Positions 29,126-42,000 of a stretch of DNA of 64,000 nt are shown in pieces. Origin of the DNA: Chrysomallon squamiferum (lineage: Eukaryota; Mollusca; Gastropoda; Neomphalida; Peltospiridae); assembly GCA_012295275.1 (NCBI GenBank), contig CM022670.1:5234764-5298763 (forward strand), read 5' to 3'. The first letter of the stretch is position 1; each line of letters begins with the position of its first letter. Position numbers and translations under genes: made by a program. The notes under the pieces are model-generated. The model made no database searches, was not told where the DNA came from, and saw only the letters and a program-made list of their open reading frames with translations.

Positions 29126-32100
29126 CATGTGATTATTATTACAATTTTTATTTTTATTATTTTTTATTATATGAAAAATAATCTTGTTATGAAAACAAAT
29201 GCTGTTATGTTGTGCAGGGTTGTTCCTCGACAAGCTAAACTAGATATGTCTGTTGACCACAAAGCTCCAAGCCTACTGAATGAATTTTATGAGGTGACCA
29301 TCTCCATTACTAACAAAGAAGATGTGCCAATTTCAGATGTTATGTAAGCAGTCTGAGTTTGTTTTTGGTTTTTATTTTAGTTTGTTTGTTTTCTTTAATT
29401 TTTATTTAAAAAAAAAAAAAAATGATCAATTATTATTTTGTTTTTATTTATTTTATTTTTGTTATTGTTGCTGCTCCAGTTTTACTGTTTGACAAAATAT
29501 CATAATTTCATTCTTGGAATTATACTATTTTATGCAAACTAATATTATAAAATTACATTTATTAAATTACACAATGGTTCATTATTAGTCTATATTTTTT
29601 GCAATGAGAAGTCTAACTGGACTTTATTTCCTAACATTACTGACACTTGTTTCTTTTAAATTTGTCAAATATAAATATATTTCATTTTATTTATTAGTCT
29701 TTCAGCAAAACATGCAGATTCAGAAGAATCAACTCAAGATCAAACAAGTAAGTGTGAACCTAAACAGAGCTATTTCATTTGTCAAAAGGTTTACTGGATA
29801 TATAGTGTATTGCATCAAACATAATTTTGTGAAAGATAAATTTTAAAAAATAGATAAATATATATACATGTACAACAGTGAATGTTTCTTTAATATCAAA
29901 CTGAATCATATAGAAAAATAAAACATGTGTTTGAGAGAGAACTATATTTATTTTTTGTGTTTTATTCCATTCTGGCCAGTGTTCTGATTGAAGAATCAAA
30001 GGCCACTGCATATATTTTCAATGTCTGTGGAAAGATGTAAATTACTAATCCCTGTATATAACAAATGATATCTAAAACACAACTGAGATATGACACCAGT
30101 TAATATTAATTTATTTTGAGATGTTGTTACATATGTATATTTATTCATGGATTCAGTTGCTAGACATTTTCAAAACTGTATTTGCAGCTCATCTGAGTCT
30201 AGATTCACCAGTCTACGAAGACAAAGTTGTATCTAATTTAACAGGAATTTCTCTTGGTCACCTTGAACCAGGAGACCAGGTATAAAAAAGTTCAAGTCTT
30301 TTCTCTTTTCCACATTCTGCTTTGTTCAACATGTCTTACTTGTCAGATTTATTGTTCATCAAATACTTTTTTTTTTAAATGTTCCTGCTATTGATAATAT
30401 ATTTTTATCATATTTCTAAGCAGAAGTAAATAGAACTTAATTTCTTTAAGATGTTATACAGAAAAATGTACAGATATGAAATAATTTTAAAAACATTTTC
30501 TCATTTCTCTGTTTTATGTTCATTTTTATTTTACTATTAGTAGTATTACATATTTTTATTTTTTTATTGATATACATAATTAATTTGTCAAGATATAAAA
30601 TGTATTTATTTATTTAACTGCTTTTTATTTTATATTACTTAGTTATTATTTTTTTTTTTTTAATGATAATGAAACAATGGTTTATTATCTTATTAACAGA
30701 GAGTGAAACGTGTTTACCTCAAGTGTTTGCAGTCAGGAATAAGGACATTGTTTGTTAAGGTGAAATATTAATTACTTCTTATTACTGCTGTTTAGACTGT
30801 ATTTTAAAAACTAGTTTATATTAAAAAATCTTTATCTTATTAGTTTTATTTTTTAATTATTATTATTACTTTTCTTTTTTCTTCTTTTTTTTTAAGATGA
30901 TTCATAAGATTTCTTCAAATGTCACATTTTTATGGTCATTGCTCTGAAATATTATATGTATATATATTTTTATTATTATTATTTTTTTATATATATAATT
31001 TTTTATGTCAGAATTTGACTGTCATCTGTTTATTATTTTTTTTTTTTTTTTTATTTTTTCTGAAGTTTCCTCAATTTTAAAACCAGGTTGCTTACAGAGT
31101 GGATGTACAAGTGAAAAACCAAACAGTGACCTGTGCTTGCCAGCGAGAGGAAGTGCTTACAGTGACAACTATTACTCCATTTGAAGTTTCCATTAAACTG
31201 CAGTCTATGAAGGTACTTACTATATTATAATACCATAGCATTATGTTAGTTTCGTTTTAATTTATTCTGGGTCAGAGTTGTTTTTTTGTTTATTTTGTGT
31301 TCTATTTTATTCTAATCTTTTCCATTTTATTCTATTTTATTTTGTTCTGTTCTATATTAGTTTGTTCTGTTGCATTACATTCCTTTATGTTCTACCCTTT
31401 TAATTTTATTTAGTTCTGTTGTTAGATTATCTTATATTTTGTTAAGTTATGTTATGTTATATTTAATTTATATTATATTATTCTGTTCCATTATATTATG
31501 TTCTGTTCAAGCTTATTCTAATTGTCTTGTTCTATTCTGTTCTGTTCTATAATTTTTAATATTTTTTATTTTCTTTTATTCAATTATATTATGTTCTGCA
31601 ATATTTTGTTGATTATATTGTTTTCAATTCTATTCTGTTCTGTTTATTTTATTCTTTTCCATTATATTGTGTTATATTTTGGTTCTATTTTATTCTATTC
31701 TAGTCTATTTTTTTATTATTCTGTCCATTATGTTATGTTCTGTTATTTTCTATTCTATTCTATTCTGTTTATTTTATTACATTCTATTCCATTCTATTCT
31801 ATTCTATTCTGTTTATTTTATTACATTCTGTTATTTTCTATTCTATTCTATTCTGTTTATTTTATTACATTCTATTCCATTCTATTCTATTCTATTCTGT
31901 TTTCAGTTTGAGCCAATAGATGCAGCTCATGCTGAGGAACCATTTTTGTTGATGCCAGAGATAGGCTGCACATCTCCTTGGCCAGTTGAGATAAAAACAA
32001 GTCATATTCAACTGGTATGTATTTAATCTGTGTGACTACTATACAAAAACCTATCACTAGACTAGTAAACTTTAATTCAACATTTGAAGATGTTTTTATA

Positions 32101-34490
32101 TGGTTTAATGTGTCAGACGTGTCAAAAGAGTTGTATAGAGAATACTACAAAAGGTTTAGCTGGGACAATCATCAGTCATGTTCTAATTACAATAATTTTG
32201 ATTTGATTCAGATTAAAATAATCTCATAAATTATTTCAGAGGCTTTTCTTCAGATAACTAAACATTTTTTAAAATGTCAGAAAAAAAAATCTTTAATAAA
32301 TTTTTAATGGAATTAGTGATATCATATTTTTATTTTCAGACAGAGTATGTTAAAACATCAAGTGAAAAGTTTGTTTCTCAGATTGAAGGTGGTAAGTAAT
32401 AAAATAGTTTAATTGCTTGTATATATGTTTATGTGTAGATATGTATATCTGCTTGCATTGGTACATGTGAGTGTATCCCATTGAGTGGTTTTACATGTTT
32501 GTGTGTCTTATGAAAGAGATTCTGATTATAATTTTTTTTTTTTTTTTTTTTTTTCAGTCTGTCTGAAGAAGTCAGAATGTGCAGCAGAATGTCTTAGTTT
32601 GGTAGCTGTAGCTTTTGTCCAGCCATCTGTATCACTTGGGACATACACAGTTCACTGGAGAAGGTTGGTTCTCTTTTTATAAAATTAAGTAGCTGCTGAT
32701 AACATCAAGGCAGATATTTACATTTTACATAGATCTGTTCTGCTTTCTTTATTTAAATAAATTCAAATACAGGCACTGCATATTGATGGTTAAAAAAATA
32801 ACAATGTCAGAAAATAAATATTTCCATTTGTAATCATCTTTTGTTTTTTATTTAAATACTTAATTATTTATATTTTCTTTGTTTTATTTTTTATTTGTTT
32901 GGTTTTTAAGCATATCTTGTCTGTACTTTAGTATTATTTTATGGAACTGTATATTTAAGGATTAAAATATATGTTTCCATTTGTAATCATCTTTTCTTTT
33001 TTATTTATTTATTAACTTTTTTTTTATATATTTTTTTTAAAGTACATATTGTATGTACTTTAGAATTCTTGAAAGTATTCTTTTTAAAATTATTATCTGA
33101 TTTTGTATATGTTCTGAAAAAACAAAACAATTAGAAAATAGAAATTAATTGTTTATTGTCTATTTAATGCAGGAAAATTGACGGCGGAGTTTCTGATCTT
33201 CCCTATGTAATGACCTCATTCCCTCTGCCTACAGTAAACATAGAACATATTCCTGTCAGTGTCAGACTGGAACTACCAGCGTTTGGCAGGGTGAAAACCT
33301 TGCTTCCTCTTTGTTACTTCATCAAGAACTGTACCCCATACCTTCAGGAGATGGAAGTCAACATGGATTCTAGTGACAGTTTTATGTTTGCTGGAAACAA
33401 ACTTGTTAGTATAATCATCTTTTTTGAAAACATTTTTTATAGCAAAGATTTAGTGAATGGATAAAACATATTGATTATTTTAAGTATTTTTCAGTTTTAA
33501 AAACAATATTTGGTCAAAGTGTCTTTTTGATAACTTTTTTAATGCAAGGATTTCACAAATGGATATAACATTGATTATTTTAAGTATCTGGAAGTTTTAG
33601 GACAAGAATATTTAGTTGAAGTGTATTTTTTAAAAACAATTTGTGTGTAAGGAAATGATGAATACTCTGATTGTTTTAAGTGTTCCTGATTTTAGGACAA
33701 GAATATTTGGTCAAAATGTTTTTTAACAACAATTTTTATGCAAGCGTTTAATGAATGGATAGACTATTTTTATTATTTCAAGTACTTTTTTTTAAATTAC
33801 TAGAATACCTTTTAAATTCAATTTCTATGAATGGATAAACTATTTTAATTATTTTAATTATTTTTGGTTTAAGAACACTAAACAAAAGACATGTTTATTC
33901 ACTCGGTAAATACAATGATAGACTAAACATGTATAGTTAATAACGAAGAGATAATTTCATTCCAGGTTCATTTCCGAGTGTTGCCAGGCAACGACTATCA
34001 GCTGTGGTTCAACCTGTTTCCACTAGTTGCAGGTCAGGTGGCGCTCCCAAAGTTTCACATCAACATGTTGCGTTATCCAGGCACAATGGACGAAGTGATA
34101 CAGAAAATGCTTCCAAGTAGTGTTTTCATCAAGGTATTTATCTTCTTTATTACAACACATTTCTATAACAAAAAACAAAAATGTAAGATATTTGCCCCCC
34201 CCAAAAAAAACATTAATAATAAAAAAAAATAAAGAGATATAGTGTAAATTTTGTAGTAGTAAGAGTTACTAAAATTAATGTATAAATAATTTTTGCTGTG
34301 AAAATACACTGTTGCAGAAATAAATGCAATTGAAAGTGCAGTTTGTGTAATTAAATTTATACATTTTATTTGATGTTTATATATAATAAATAATAATAAA
34401 TAAATGATTTTCCCTTCCTTTCAAGTTTGCTAACAATTAAGAAAATAAGAAATAAATGATTTTTTTTAATAATATGTTTATATTGAGTAC

Positions 34491-34554
<64 letters not shown>

Positions 34555-34645
34555 TATTATTATTATCATTATTATTGGATTTATTTACTCTTTTTTTTTT
34601 CTTTTTTTTCAGCCTATTGGAAAATCACTTGTAATGCCTGCATGA
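18050..34645 (+). CDS. TRAPPC11: TRAPPC11 (foie gras), trafficking protein particle complex subunit 11; 31 coding exons
   Basis: Encodes the large TRAPPIII subunit that works in ER-to-Golgi transport, glycosylation and autophagy (established for the family). Coding exons: 18050-18250, 19633-19802, 20321-20391, 20990-21104, 21398-21497, 21872-21945, 22179-22275, 22724-22857, 23473-23614, 23937-24027, 24305-24384, 24659-24737, 25124-25178, 25593-25738, 25946-26007, 26455-26584, 26924-26996, 27418-27475, 27976-28134, 28774-28955, 29218-29343, 29698-29747, 30188-30279, 30700-30759, 31087-31212, 31907-32014, 32340-32391, 32558-32663, 33173-33404, 33966-34133, 34613-34645. They sum to 3,372 nt, giving 1,123 residues against 1,133 in human. 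Recognisable blocks include [42 protein letters not shown] and [11 protein letters not shown]. The foie-gras domain lies in the middle of the N-terminal half and the gryzun-type region is C-terminal. The ATG at 18050 follows an acceptor at 18041-18042 and matches the family N-terminus, so an untranslated first exon is likely. The last exon codes only ten residues before TGA. Intron 14 is U12-like (see finding). Confidence 0.97.
18981..19393. repeat. Large near-perfect inverted repeat in TRAPPC11 intron 1
   Basis: The left arm (about 18981-19125) and right arm (about 19245-19393) are reverse complements over about 140 nt with only a few mismatches. For example TTCACTGAAAACCATTTG on the right mirrors CAAATGGTTTTCAGTGAA on the left. 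The loop is about 120 nt and AT-rich. It looks like a foldback or MITE-like insertion; no target-site duplication could be fixed by eye. Confidence 0.8.
19440..19575 (+). pseudogene. Decayed tandem duplicate of TRAPPC11 exon 2
   Basis: The stretch from 19498 repeats the first about 65 nt of the true exon 2 (19633-19802) at a 136 bp offset, with a few substitutions; the upstream intron sequence is also partly duplicated. The copy still reads [16 protein letters not shown] in frame, but its upstream boundary is CAAAG instead of CCAG and it loses similarity after about 20 codons. Probably a non-functional partial exon duplication. Confidence 0.75.
21669..21717 (+). repeat. (GT)n microsatellite in TRAPPC11 intron
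   Basis: Pure GT run between coding exons 5 and 6. Confidence 0.98.
24903..25022 (+). repeat. Minisatellite of about 30-35 bp units in TRAPPC11 intron 12
   Basis: Four diverged copies of a unit resembling GGAATATTAATTGTGACAGA followed by GTTAAAT. Confidence 0.75.
25739..25945 (+). other. TRAPPC11: U12-type (minor spliceosome) intron 14 of TRAPPC11
   Basis: The donor begins GTATCTTTT, one mismatch from the U12 consensus GTATCCTTT. The segment TTCTTTAAC at 25928-25936 is one mismatch from the U12 branch site TTCCTTAAC. Its branch adenosine lies 10 nt before the acceptor AG at 25945, the short spacing typical of U12 introns. The acceptor has no polypyrimidine tract. Splicing here gives an ungapped alignment with human TRAPPC11 across the junction; the other nearby AGs I tried run into stops. 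Confidence 0.75.
27626..27697 (+). repeat. Short tandem duplication, about 33 bp, in TRAPPC11 intron 18
   Basis: TTAGAATTACATCTCAAACA is repeated almost exactly with its flanks. Confidence 0.85.
29053..29129 (+). repeat. (GT)n microsatellite in TRAPPC11 intron
   Basis: GT run with a few GC interruptions just upstream of coding exon 21. Confidence 0.98.
31255..31900 (+). repeat. Long degenerate (ATTCT)n pentanucleotide tract in TRAPPC11 intron 25
   Basis: About 640 bp built mainly of TTCTA, TTCTG and TTTTA pentamers, running directly into the acceptor of coding exon 26 at 31,907. The long Phe/Ile/Leu ORFs here are artefacts of the repeat. Confidence 0.92.
33440..33880 (+). repeat. Degenerate tandem repeat, about 100 bp unit, in TRAPPC11 intron 29
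   Basis: At least four copies marked by GAATGGATAAAC and TTGATTATTTTAAGT, near 33,453, 33,555, 33,655, 33,752 and 33,827, each followed by TTTTAGGACAAGAATATTTGG-like sequence in the better copies. Confidence 0.8.
34492..34575 (+). repeat. (TTA)n microsatellite before the last TRAPPC11 exon
   Basis: TTA run in the final intron, followed by a T-rich acceptor tract. Confidence 0.97.
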
Positions 34646-35360
34646 CTATTCACCAGAAAATAAGAAGCTGTGTCTGAATGCATTCCATTTCAAGAGAGAT
34701 TATAAAACATATAAAATAAAACTCTCCAAGACGTTCAGGGGATCTAGAAATAAATATATGATCTGTGTCCAAAGACACTAACAGCTATAGACATGTTCTT
34801 TTTTTTTAATCATCAGAATAATGTGTTTAAATATTAAATTGTTAATTTATTGAACCTGTTGTATTGCACTGGATCAGATATTTTATCTGCCAAGTTTTGT
34901 TTTGTTTTCTTTTCTTTTTTATCTTTTCATTTACTTAAATCATTAGAGTGCTGCAGTAATGTTTAAAGTCATTTGTTTCAGTTTATTAGAATCACTGTAT
35001 AAAGTTTGCTTAGAGATTTCTGCAAACAAGACTAACAGCATGTTATTATGAAAGGTTGTTATTTATACTTGTTGCAGTTTAAAAATCTGAAACTGATCTG
35101 TCAGAAGGATGTTTTTTTAATGCTGTGATTACCAACTCACTGACTGGATATCTCTTCCTGCATACACATCTGTCTGTTTTTTATTACCTATTATTACATT
35201 TTAGTGACTACAAACTTAAGAACTCTAAACTACTACAACTTCTACAAACTGTTTATGCTCATAGGGAGAAGTAAAATCTGCAGTAGTTGTAGTAATAGTT
35301 GTACAACATCATGTCTGTTTTCAATAAAACTGAGAAGTGCAATAAACTGTTGAAATTATT
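34646..35360 (+). other. TRAPPC11: TRAPPC11 3' UTR with tandem AATAAA signals
   Basis: Non-coding sequence after the TGA. AATAAA hexamers at 35323-35328 and 35341-35346 are the best polyadenylation signals; an earlier AATAAA near 34,717 could give a short form. The UTR end is inferred. Confidence 0.5.
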
Positions 35361-37748
35361 TTAGTTTTGTGAAAGTTTTGTATTGAAAGGTTAATTAAAT
35401 GAGATGAATGCCACTACTTTCCATTATTCAGTCAGTTTACCATTTCTAGGTATAAGCTATGACTGTTACATCAAAATAATGGTGAAGTTTATGATTTCTT
35501 GTCTTTTGGAAAATGCTTAAGATTTATCCAATGCTTCTAAACTGGAACAGATTTCCTATATATAATATAAAAGCAAATACATATAAAAATATTTTTAAAC
35601 ATTCATTAATTTAGTTCTCTTTAAAGTGTCTGAACATGTCACATTGCACCTGTTTGCATCATTTTTCAGAATAGCTGAAACCAGCAATTAAAAAAATAAC
35701 AAAAAATATATATATATCTGATTTGTTATATGGCAATTAACCTTTGTAGCCAACAAATCTATTTTTATGTGTACAAGCAACAGAAAATTACTGGTCTTTA
35801 TTTAAATAATTAACATTTGTTTAAGAATATGTTTTTTTGATTTCCCACAATACTGGTGGCAGAATTTCATAATTGTTATCTTACCCAATATGCAAAGATC
35901 CTGTTTATATTGTTTTGTTATTACTGTATTCAGTTTTTACCTACACAGTTTGAAAAATGAAGCTTTCATTTTATTTCACATAGCCTAATTTAATCTCCCA
36001 AAACACATGCCATCTTCATGTTACCACTTGATACAGAGGTTAGTTAACCAGATCTTTTCACTCTTCACTAATCAAATTTGAGACACCTTGTTACTTTTCC
36101 TTAAAGTATTTCAAATCTTTTCATTACATTTTAAAGACATTTTTTGAAGAAAAAAGTGGAAAAATCCAGAACAAAATAGAATATATTAGTAGTATTTATT
36201 TGTTTATTTATTTATTTATTTATTGTTATATTGGCTGAAGATACTATTACTATTTTTTACTGCTACTAATATTACAACTTCTACTATGGTTACTATTATT
36301 AGTAGCAACCAAAGTTATGTAGATAATACATGTAGATAATACAAAATAGGCCAGCCATCTGTCAGCTAAAGAAAGCAATCAGCATTTCACAGATATGATT
36401 CATTACCAGTGCAATACCACACAGTCTAATTAAATCATTAACTATGCAAGCGATATGCTGCAAGGATCTCAGAGAAATCTATGGCAACCCAGTAAATTAT
36501 GTATGTACTTAAACCTGATGTCTGAGTCAGGGTGCAGAATGTCGTGTAGCAGTTTCTATTGATTTTAATCTTTTCTTATCCAATAATTGCTTTACATGTC
36601 CACAAATTAGTGTGATGCTGAGGTGAGAACATTAAAAGAATTTGACATAATGTTTAAAGACAAGATAAGGGTAGGAGAGAGAGAAAGAGAGATGTAGAGT
36701 GAAAGTAATTAATTCCATCTGTTAGTGGTGATTATGAAAAAGAGTAATCTTAATGATGTGAAAGAACAGGCACTATAATAAATAAATGTTTTGTTTGTGT
36801 GGATATATGTATGTGTCTGTGTTGTGTGTGTGCATGTGTGTGTGTGTGCAAGGGGTGGAAAAAATTCCATTTTGGCATTTTAAAATGAATGTAACAATAA
36901 ATAATTATCCTAATTTTTGTTTCCATTATTTAATCATTTTCTTTCCTTTTTTTCTTTTTGTTTTTCTATTTTTCTTTTTCATTCCTCTCTATTTTAAAAA
37001 TAAATAAACTTGCAAATTCATCTTGGAATAGAAAAAAAAAAAAAAAAAAAAAAATTTATTCTATGGGCCTGCATTATTTTAGTACACCAGCACTTATTTA
37101 TTAATACAATTTTTCACTAGACAGTTATACATTGTTTGTTTTTTAAAAAGAATCATAAAAAATACAATATCTGAAATAACATAATTCAAGAAACAGAACT
37201 GGTCATTAATCATTCAGACATCACTGTCTGAAATGTTGGCGGGCCTGTGCAAATAGTATCATGTTCATTTCACAAATTAATACATATCTAAAAGGCCTAT
37301 GATAAAAGTATACCGAGTTAAATGAAAGTATTTTCTTGTCATTATCAAAAACTTATGGCCCACAATGGAGAAGATAAATATTTTATAGTTACCTAAAGTA
37401 ATGGCTGAATTAAGAGGGTACATGTATGTTAGAATTAACACTATGTGCCAAATTAAATTTAAAAAAATTTATTATATAGATTTTGTACAAAATAATAATT
37501 GTAAGAAATACAGTAAAAATATTAGAAATAATTAAGTATAAACTGTTACGCTTTCATTACTTTATTATTGGAAGTGTCTGCTCATAATATTGAACTTAAA
37601 TATATATGTTTGGTGCCCATAATTAAATAAACTCTAATTTTACACAGCTTAAATAACCATGGTTTTTTTTTTGTTTGTTTGTTGTTTGTTGTTTTGTTTT
37701 TGTTGTATTTTTCTTTTCTTTTTTTGTATTTTATTTTATTTTATTATT

Positions 37749-37800
<52 letters not shown>

Positions 37801-38029
37801 TACACATTGTTGTGGTTTTGCTTTCATTTTTATTTTTTGAATTCATTTCGCAATCACAAATTTTCGGTTTATTTATTCAGTCCTTTGTCCACTTTAATAA
37901 AAATATTAATAATCATTCATGCATTCATTCAATGATTATAAGAAATCGTAAGACGTGAAGGTTTGATTTGAAATCAAAACAGAAACCATTCAGTGCCTTC
38001 GCAAAAGATCGTAATAAACTGATTTTTAA
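35361..38029. other. Intergenic AT-rich stretch between TRAPPC11 and the SAM-kinase gene
   Basis: Poly-A at 37,032-37,053 and (CA)n at 37,750-37,798. No exon with protein-like composition or splice pairing found on either strand. Confidence 0.6.
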
Positions 38030-38130
38030 AACCGGGGTCCGCCGTATTTGATCAAAGTAGCTGCTGATCGATAACTGACGTAGAACTTGTCCAATAACAA
38101 GTAAACATTCCAGAAGACGAGAGCTTCAGT
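38030..38130 (+). promoter_or_regulatory. Candidate promoter of the SAM-kinase gene
   Basis: A locally GC-richer patch (around CCGGGGTCCGCCG at 38,033) carries a CRE-like TGACGTA at 38077-38083 and a CCAAT box at 38091-38095, about 1 kb upstream of the start codon. An untranslated first exon spliced to the region before 39,095 is possible, with an acceptor-like AATCAG at about 39,001. Motif-level inference. Confidence 0.3.
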
Positions 38131-39094
38131 TTATCCAACTTTTTACATTTTGGATTAAAGTGATGATAATTTTTTAATGGTAATTATTTACTATAGGTCA
38201 GTATCAGGTTAATATTAATCCAGCAGTTAATTCTTTTTTGAACTGATTGATTGTTAACGATATAGTTATGTTTCCCAGCAGACGACTTGTTGAAACAAGT
38301 TAACCGAAAAGAGGATCTTTTAAGGTTTAGCGATTGATTAAAAAAAGTCTTCTCTGTATTTCATCTGTGTTTAAAATATGTGTAGTATTTTACACATTTA
38401 GAGAGTAAATTTGTTATTTTAGTAATGCGAGAATGACGGATGTCTTTACAATGCTGTCATTTATTTAGCCAACTATTACATTTATGCATACACAATATTA
38501 TATACACACGTTATAGCACAGACTATCGAATTAAAGATAAGTTTTACATACTAAGCATTAGAAATCATTGTTATTAAATGTCAAATCAAATCTGTAATAA
38601 ACTATTAGTCAGATCTGTTTTATTACCCTTTAATCATCCTAACGAGATTAACAAGATTAGTAACTGTAATCATGTAAATAATGTAGGTGTTTATGTTTGA
38701 GGTAAGTAGCTTACCATGAAGATAATGTATCATTTGTCTTTAAATTTATATACAGTTTCATGGTTGTTTTAATTTTTATTTTCTGAAATATTCTTATAGT
38801 CAGAATTTAGTAAATTCATTTAATAATTGGCAGTCAGTTTGTCTGTTTATGTTAATGATAATTTCTTAAGACTTCATTTACAAAATATATTGTTGAATAT
38901 TTTTTACTGTGTGTTAGAGCATCTATATATAAAGAGAGAGAGAGAGCATTAATTATTTTACCTGATTTAATATATACAATGTATTTTTGTTTATTTAATC
39001 AGAATTATGAAAATCAAAAGTCTGAAGCATGGTAACCTAGACTTTTTGTCATGATCAGTAAGTTGTGCACACCAAGAGCTAGGATTTACAAAGG

Positions 39095-42000
39095 ATGTCT
39101 TTTCGCAAGCCTCATTCGAAGCCACTTGCAAGTACAAAAAGCAGGTAGATTAATCAGTTAAAAAATACATATCTGTAAACATGTGTGGACACATTCATTA
39201 ATAAAAACTAATTTTTGACATTGTTTGTTTTAATTTTATATTAATTATATAATTTTTATTATTTTTATTTTTTTTCTTTCAGTTTTCATTATAACACACT
39301 ACTGTCACAAATACTTGTAAATACAGTTACACACTTTATTTTGATTTCAGAAGTCGTGTTCCTGATCCAGATCATTTACTGAAGCAGAATTTCAAACTGC
39401 ACTCAGAGATTGAGGATCTAGAGAGTGCATTACAGCTGCACCATGACCTGAAGCAGGCAGAAGACAACACTGTTCAAGGAATGTTGAGGTTAGTTCATAG
39501 GATTTAATTCTTAATTAGTGTTAATTGTGATATGTTATAGTTAATATTAGAAACATAATTTATATATCTTAAGCATTTAAAAGAGATTCAATATCTTTTG
39601 AACAGAATCCTGCAGCATTTATTTTATATATATATAGAAAAAAACCTAAAATATAATTCTGGAATAATATTCATCTATTTTTTAATTTAGTTTTTTAAAT
39701 GGGGCATAGGGAAAATGATGCTAATATTTGTTATATAGTATTGATACTGGATTTAATTGAATTTGTACAAATCCAATTTGTTTCAAAAAAGAAGTTTCAT
39801 TTACAGGATTACATAGTTCAAGTAAACAATTAAAATAAGTATATGATAATTATTTCTAAAGAAATTTAAGCTTTCTTTTTGTTTGTTTTTCACTCAGAAA
39901 AGAAATTGGTGGTACAAGGTGGCAACATGGAGCCAGTGGGAAGCTTCAGGGTTACAAATCAACAAATGACCTGAAAGATCCACATGGACTAACTCCAGAG
40001 ACGTCAGCACAGAGAAAAAAGAGAGTCAGAGAGCAAAGCAGACTTCAGAGAACAGAGATAGCAACAAAGGAATATTTACCCAAAAGCCAACAAGATTCTT
40101 CATCAGATGATGAGTTTGCTTCAGACCTCTCTAAACTGACAGAGAAACAAAACAAAAGATACGCACCAAGAGCCCGAAGTGCTAGAAAGTCCAGGACTCC
40201 TGTTCAGAATGATAAAAAAGATTCTTCAGTTACATTGAGTTCAGTGAAGAAAAATGAAACACAGCCAGATTTGTTTTCAGCTGATCCAATGCATATAGAT
40301 TATTTGAAAAATAAGGTTCTTGAAAAAATTGGAGCCAAAGTGATTAAAAGGCCATTAATAGCAAATGGAAGAAATGTCAGTGATATCGTTCCAGAATCTC
40401 ATTCCAAACCAGATTTAAGTAAAATATCTTCAAATAGATCAACACTGTCAGGGAAACAGAAATCTCAGGATTCATCAAATATTCATTCAGAAATACCATC
40501 CAGTAAGGGTAGTAGTACCTATTATAAGAATAAATCCTCTTCAAAGTCAAAAATTCAGATACCCAAAGAAAAACATGCGACACTACAGAAACAAAATGTT
40601 GTGAATGAAAACAATGAAAAAACTAATTTTGAGGAGACAGCAAGAGTCCAGTCTTCAAGAGAAATGCCAACAAGTGATTACAGTTCTGATATAGAGGCTT
40701 GCCCAGACAAACTGGATGATTTCAGTACTGCTAGTCCAATCCACGATTATCTGTCCCATCCCATTAACAGTAAATCTGATTATATTAAAACCAAAAATCC
40801 TTCAAAGGCCAGTTCTGAGTCTGGTTGTTTTAAGAGTCACAGATGTTTGTCAGATAATGCAGATGACACACCAGTGCTAGGCATGAAATTTGCATTTTCT
40901 TCAGCATCCAGTAGTCACCTTTCTGAAAGAATTGTTAGTCCTGAATCAAAAGTAAACAACAGTTTACAGACTGAAGCAAAAGTAAAATCAGATCCAGATG
41001 TAGACTTATGGTTGAGAAATATTGGTCTCAGAAACTGTGATAAATATATTGAAATCTTTGCCAGACATGAAATTGAAATGGATGGTTTAAAATATTTGAC
41101 TGCAGAGATGCTGAACCAGATGGGAATAAAAGCTGTAGGACCAGTCAATAAAATTCTTATGGCTATTCTTAATCTAGATGAAGCAAAAGAAAAGAAGGAA
41201 TCTTCAAGAGTCCATAATGAAGCAAATGGCCAAGCACATAGGAATTCTATTACAGAAGTGTCTCACATTTCTGAAAACAAAGATTCTAAACGTTCACCTT
41301 TGTTGTCTCCAAAAGAGGAAGATTGCATTCCAGAGTTTACCAGTCAACTTCAGAAAAACTATAAGAATATGAACAAAGAGATTCATGAATCAAAGGCTGT
41401 TTCTGAATCAAAACAAACAGATAACATTTTGGACAAAAATATTCCAAAGACAGAAACGTCACAGATCCAGGCAGAAAGCAGAAGGCCTATGTCAAAGACT
41501 CTGATTACAAAAAGAAGTTCATCAGCTTCAAGAATCACATCTGATGAAAAACTGGTTAATAAAACAAGAATGCAGTCAAAAAGTGCAAGCATTTCCAGTA
41601 CAAGACAAAGAGATGTCACCAGTGCCAAAAAAGAAGGGAAGAAGGAAAAAGTAGTGACGTCTAGAGAGACATCCAGATCAAATGTAACTAACAGATTGCC
41701 TGCAGATGTTATTCAAAAGAAGGTTGACATGGGTATGTAGAGTTAGGTCTTGCTTTCACAATTTCTGTGGTTTATTCTATTCCAACATTCCTAGTTTATT
41801 TATTTGTTGATTTTCCTTTAAAAGAGTAATAAGAGTAACACAATGACTAAAAGCAGCATATTTCCTTTCTGTTAATTATAATTACAAGAAAAAGAAAAAA
41901 TCATAAATAATTAAAAATAATAATGCACTGGTATAAAAATAGAAAATATGGAAATAGAAAAATAATTAGATAAATGTATAAACATATTTGAAATTCTTAA

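Noticed and set aside
31370-31911. Phe/Ile/Leu-rich ORFs resembling membrane segments
   Set aside because: They translate the ATTCT pentanucleotide tract inside a TRAPPC11 intron.
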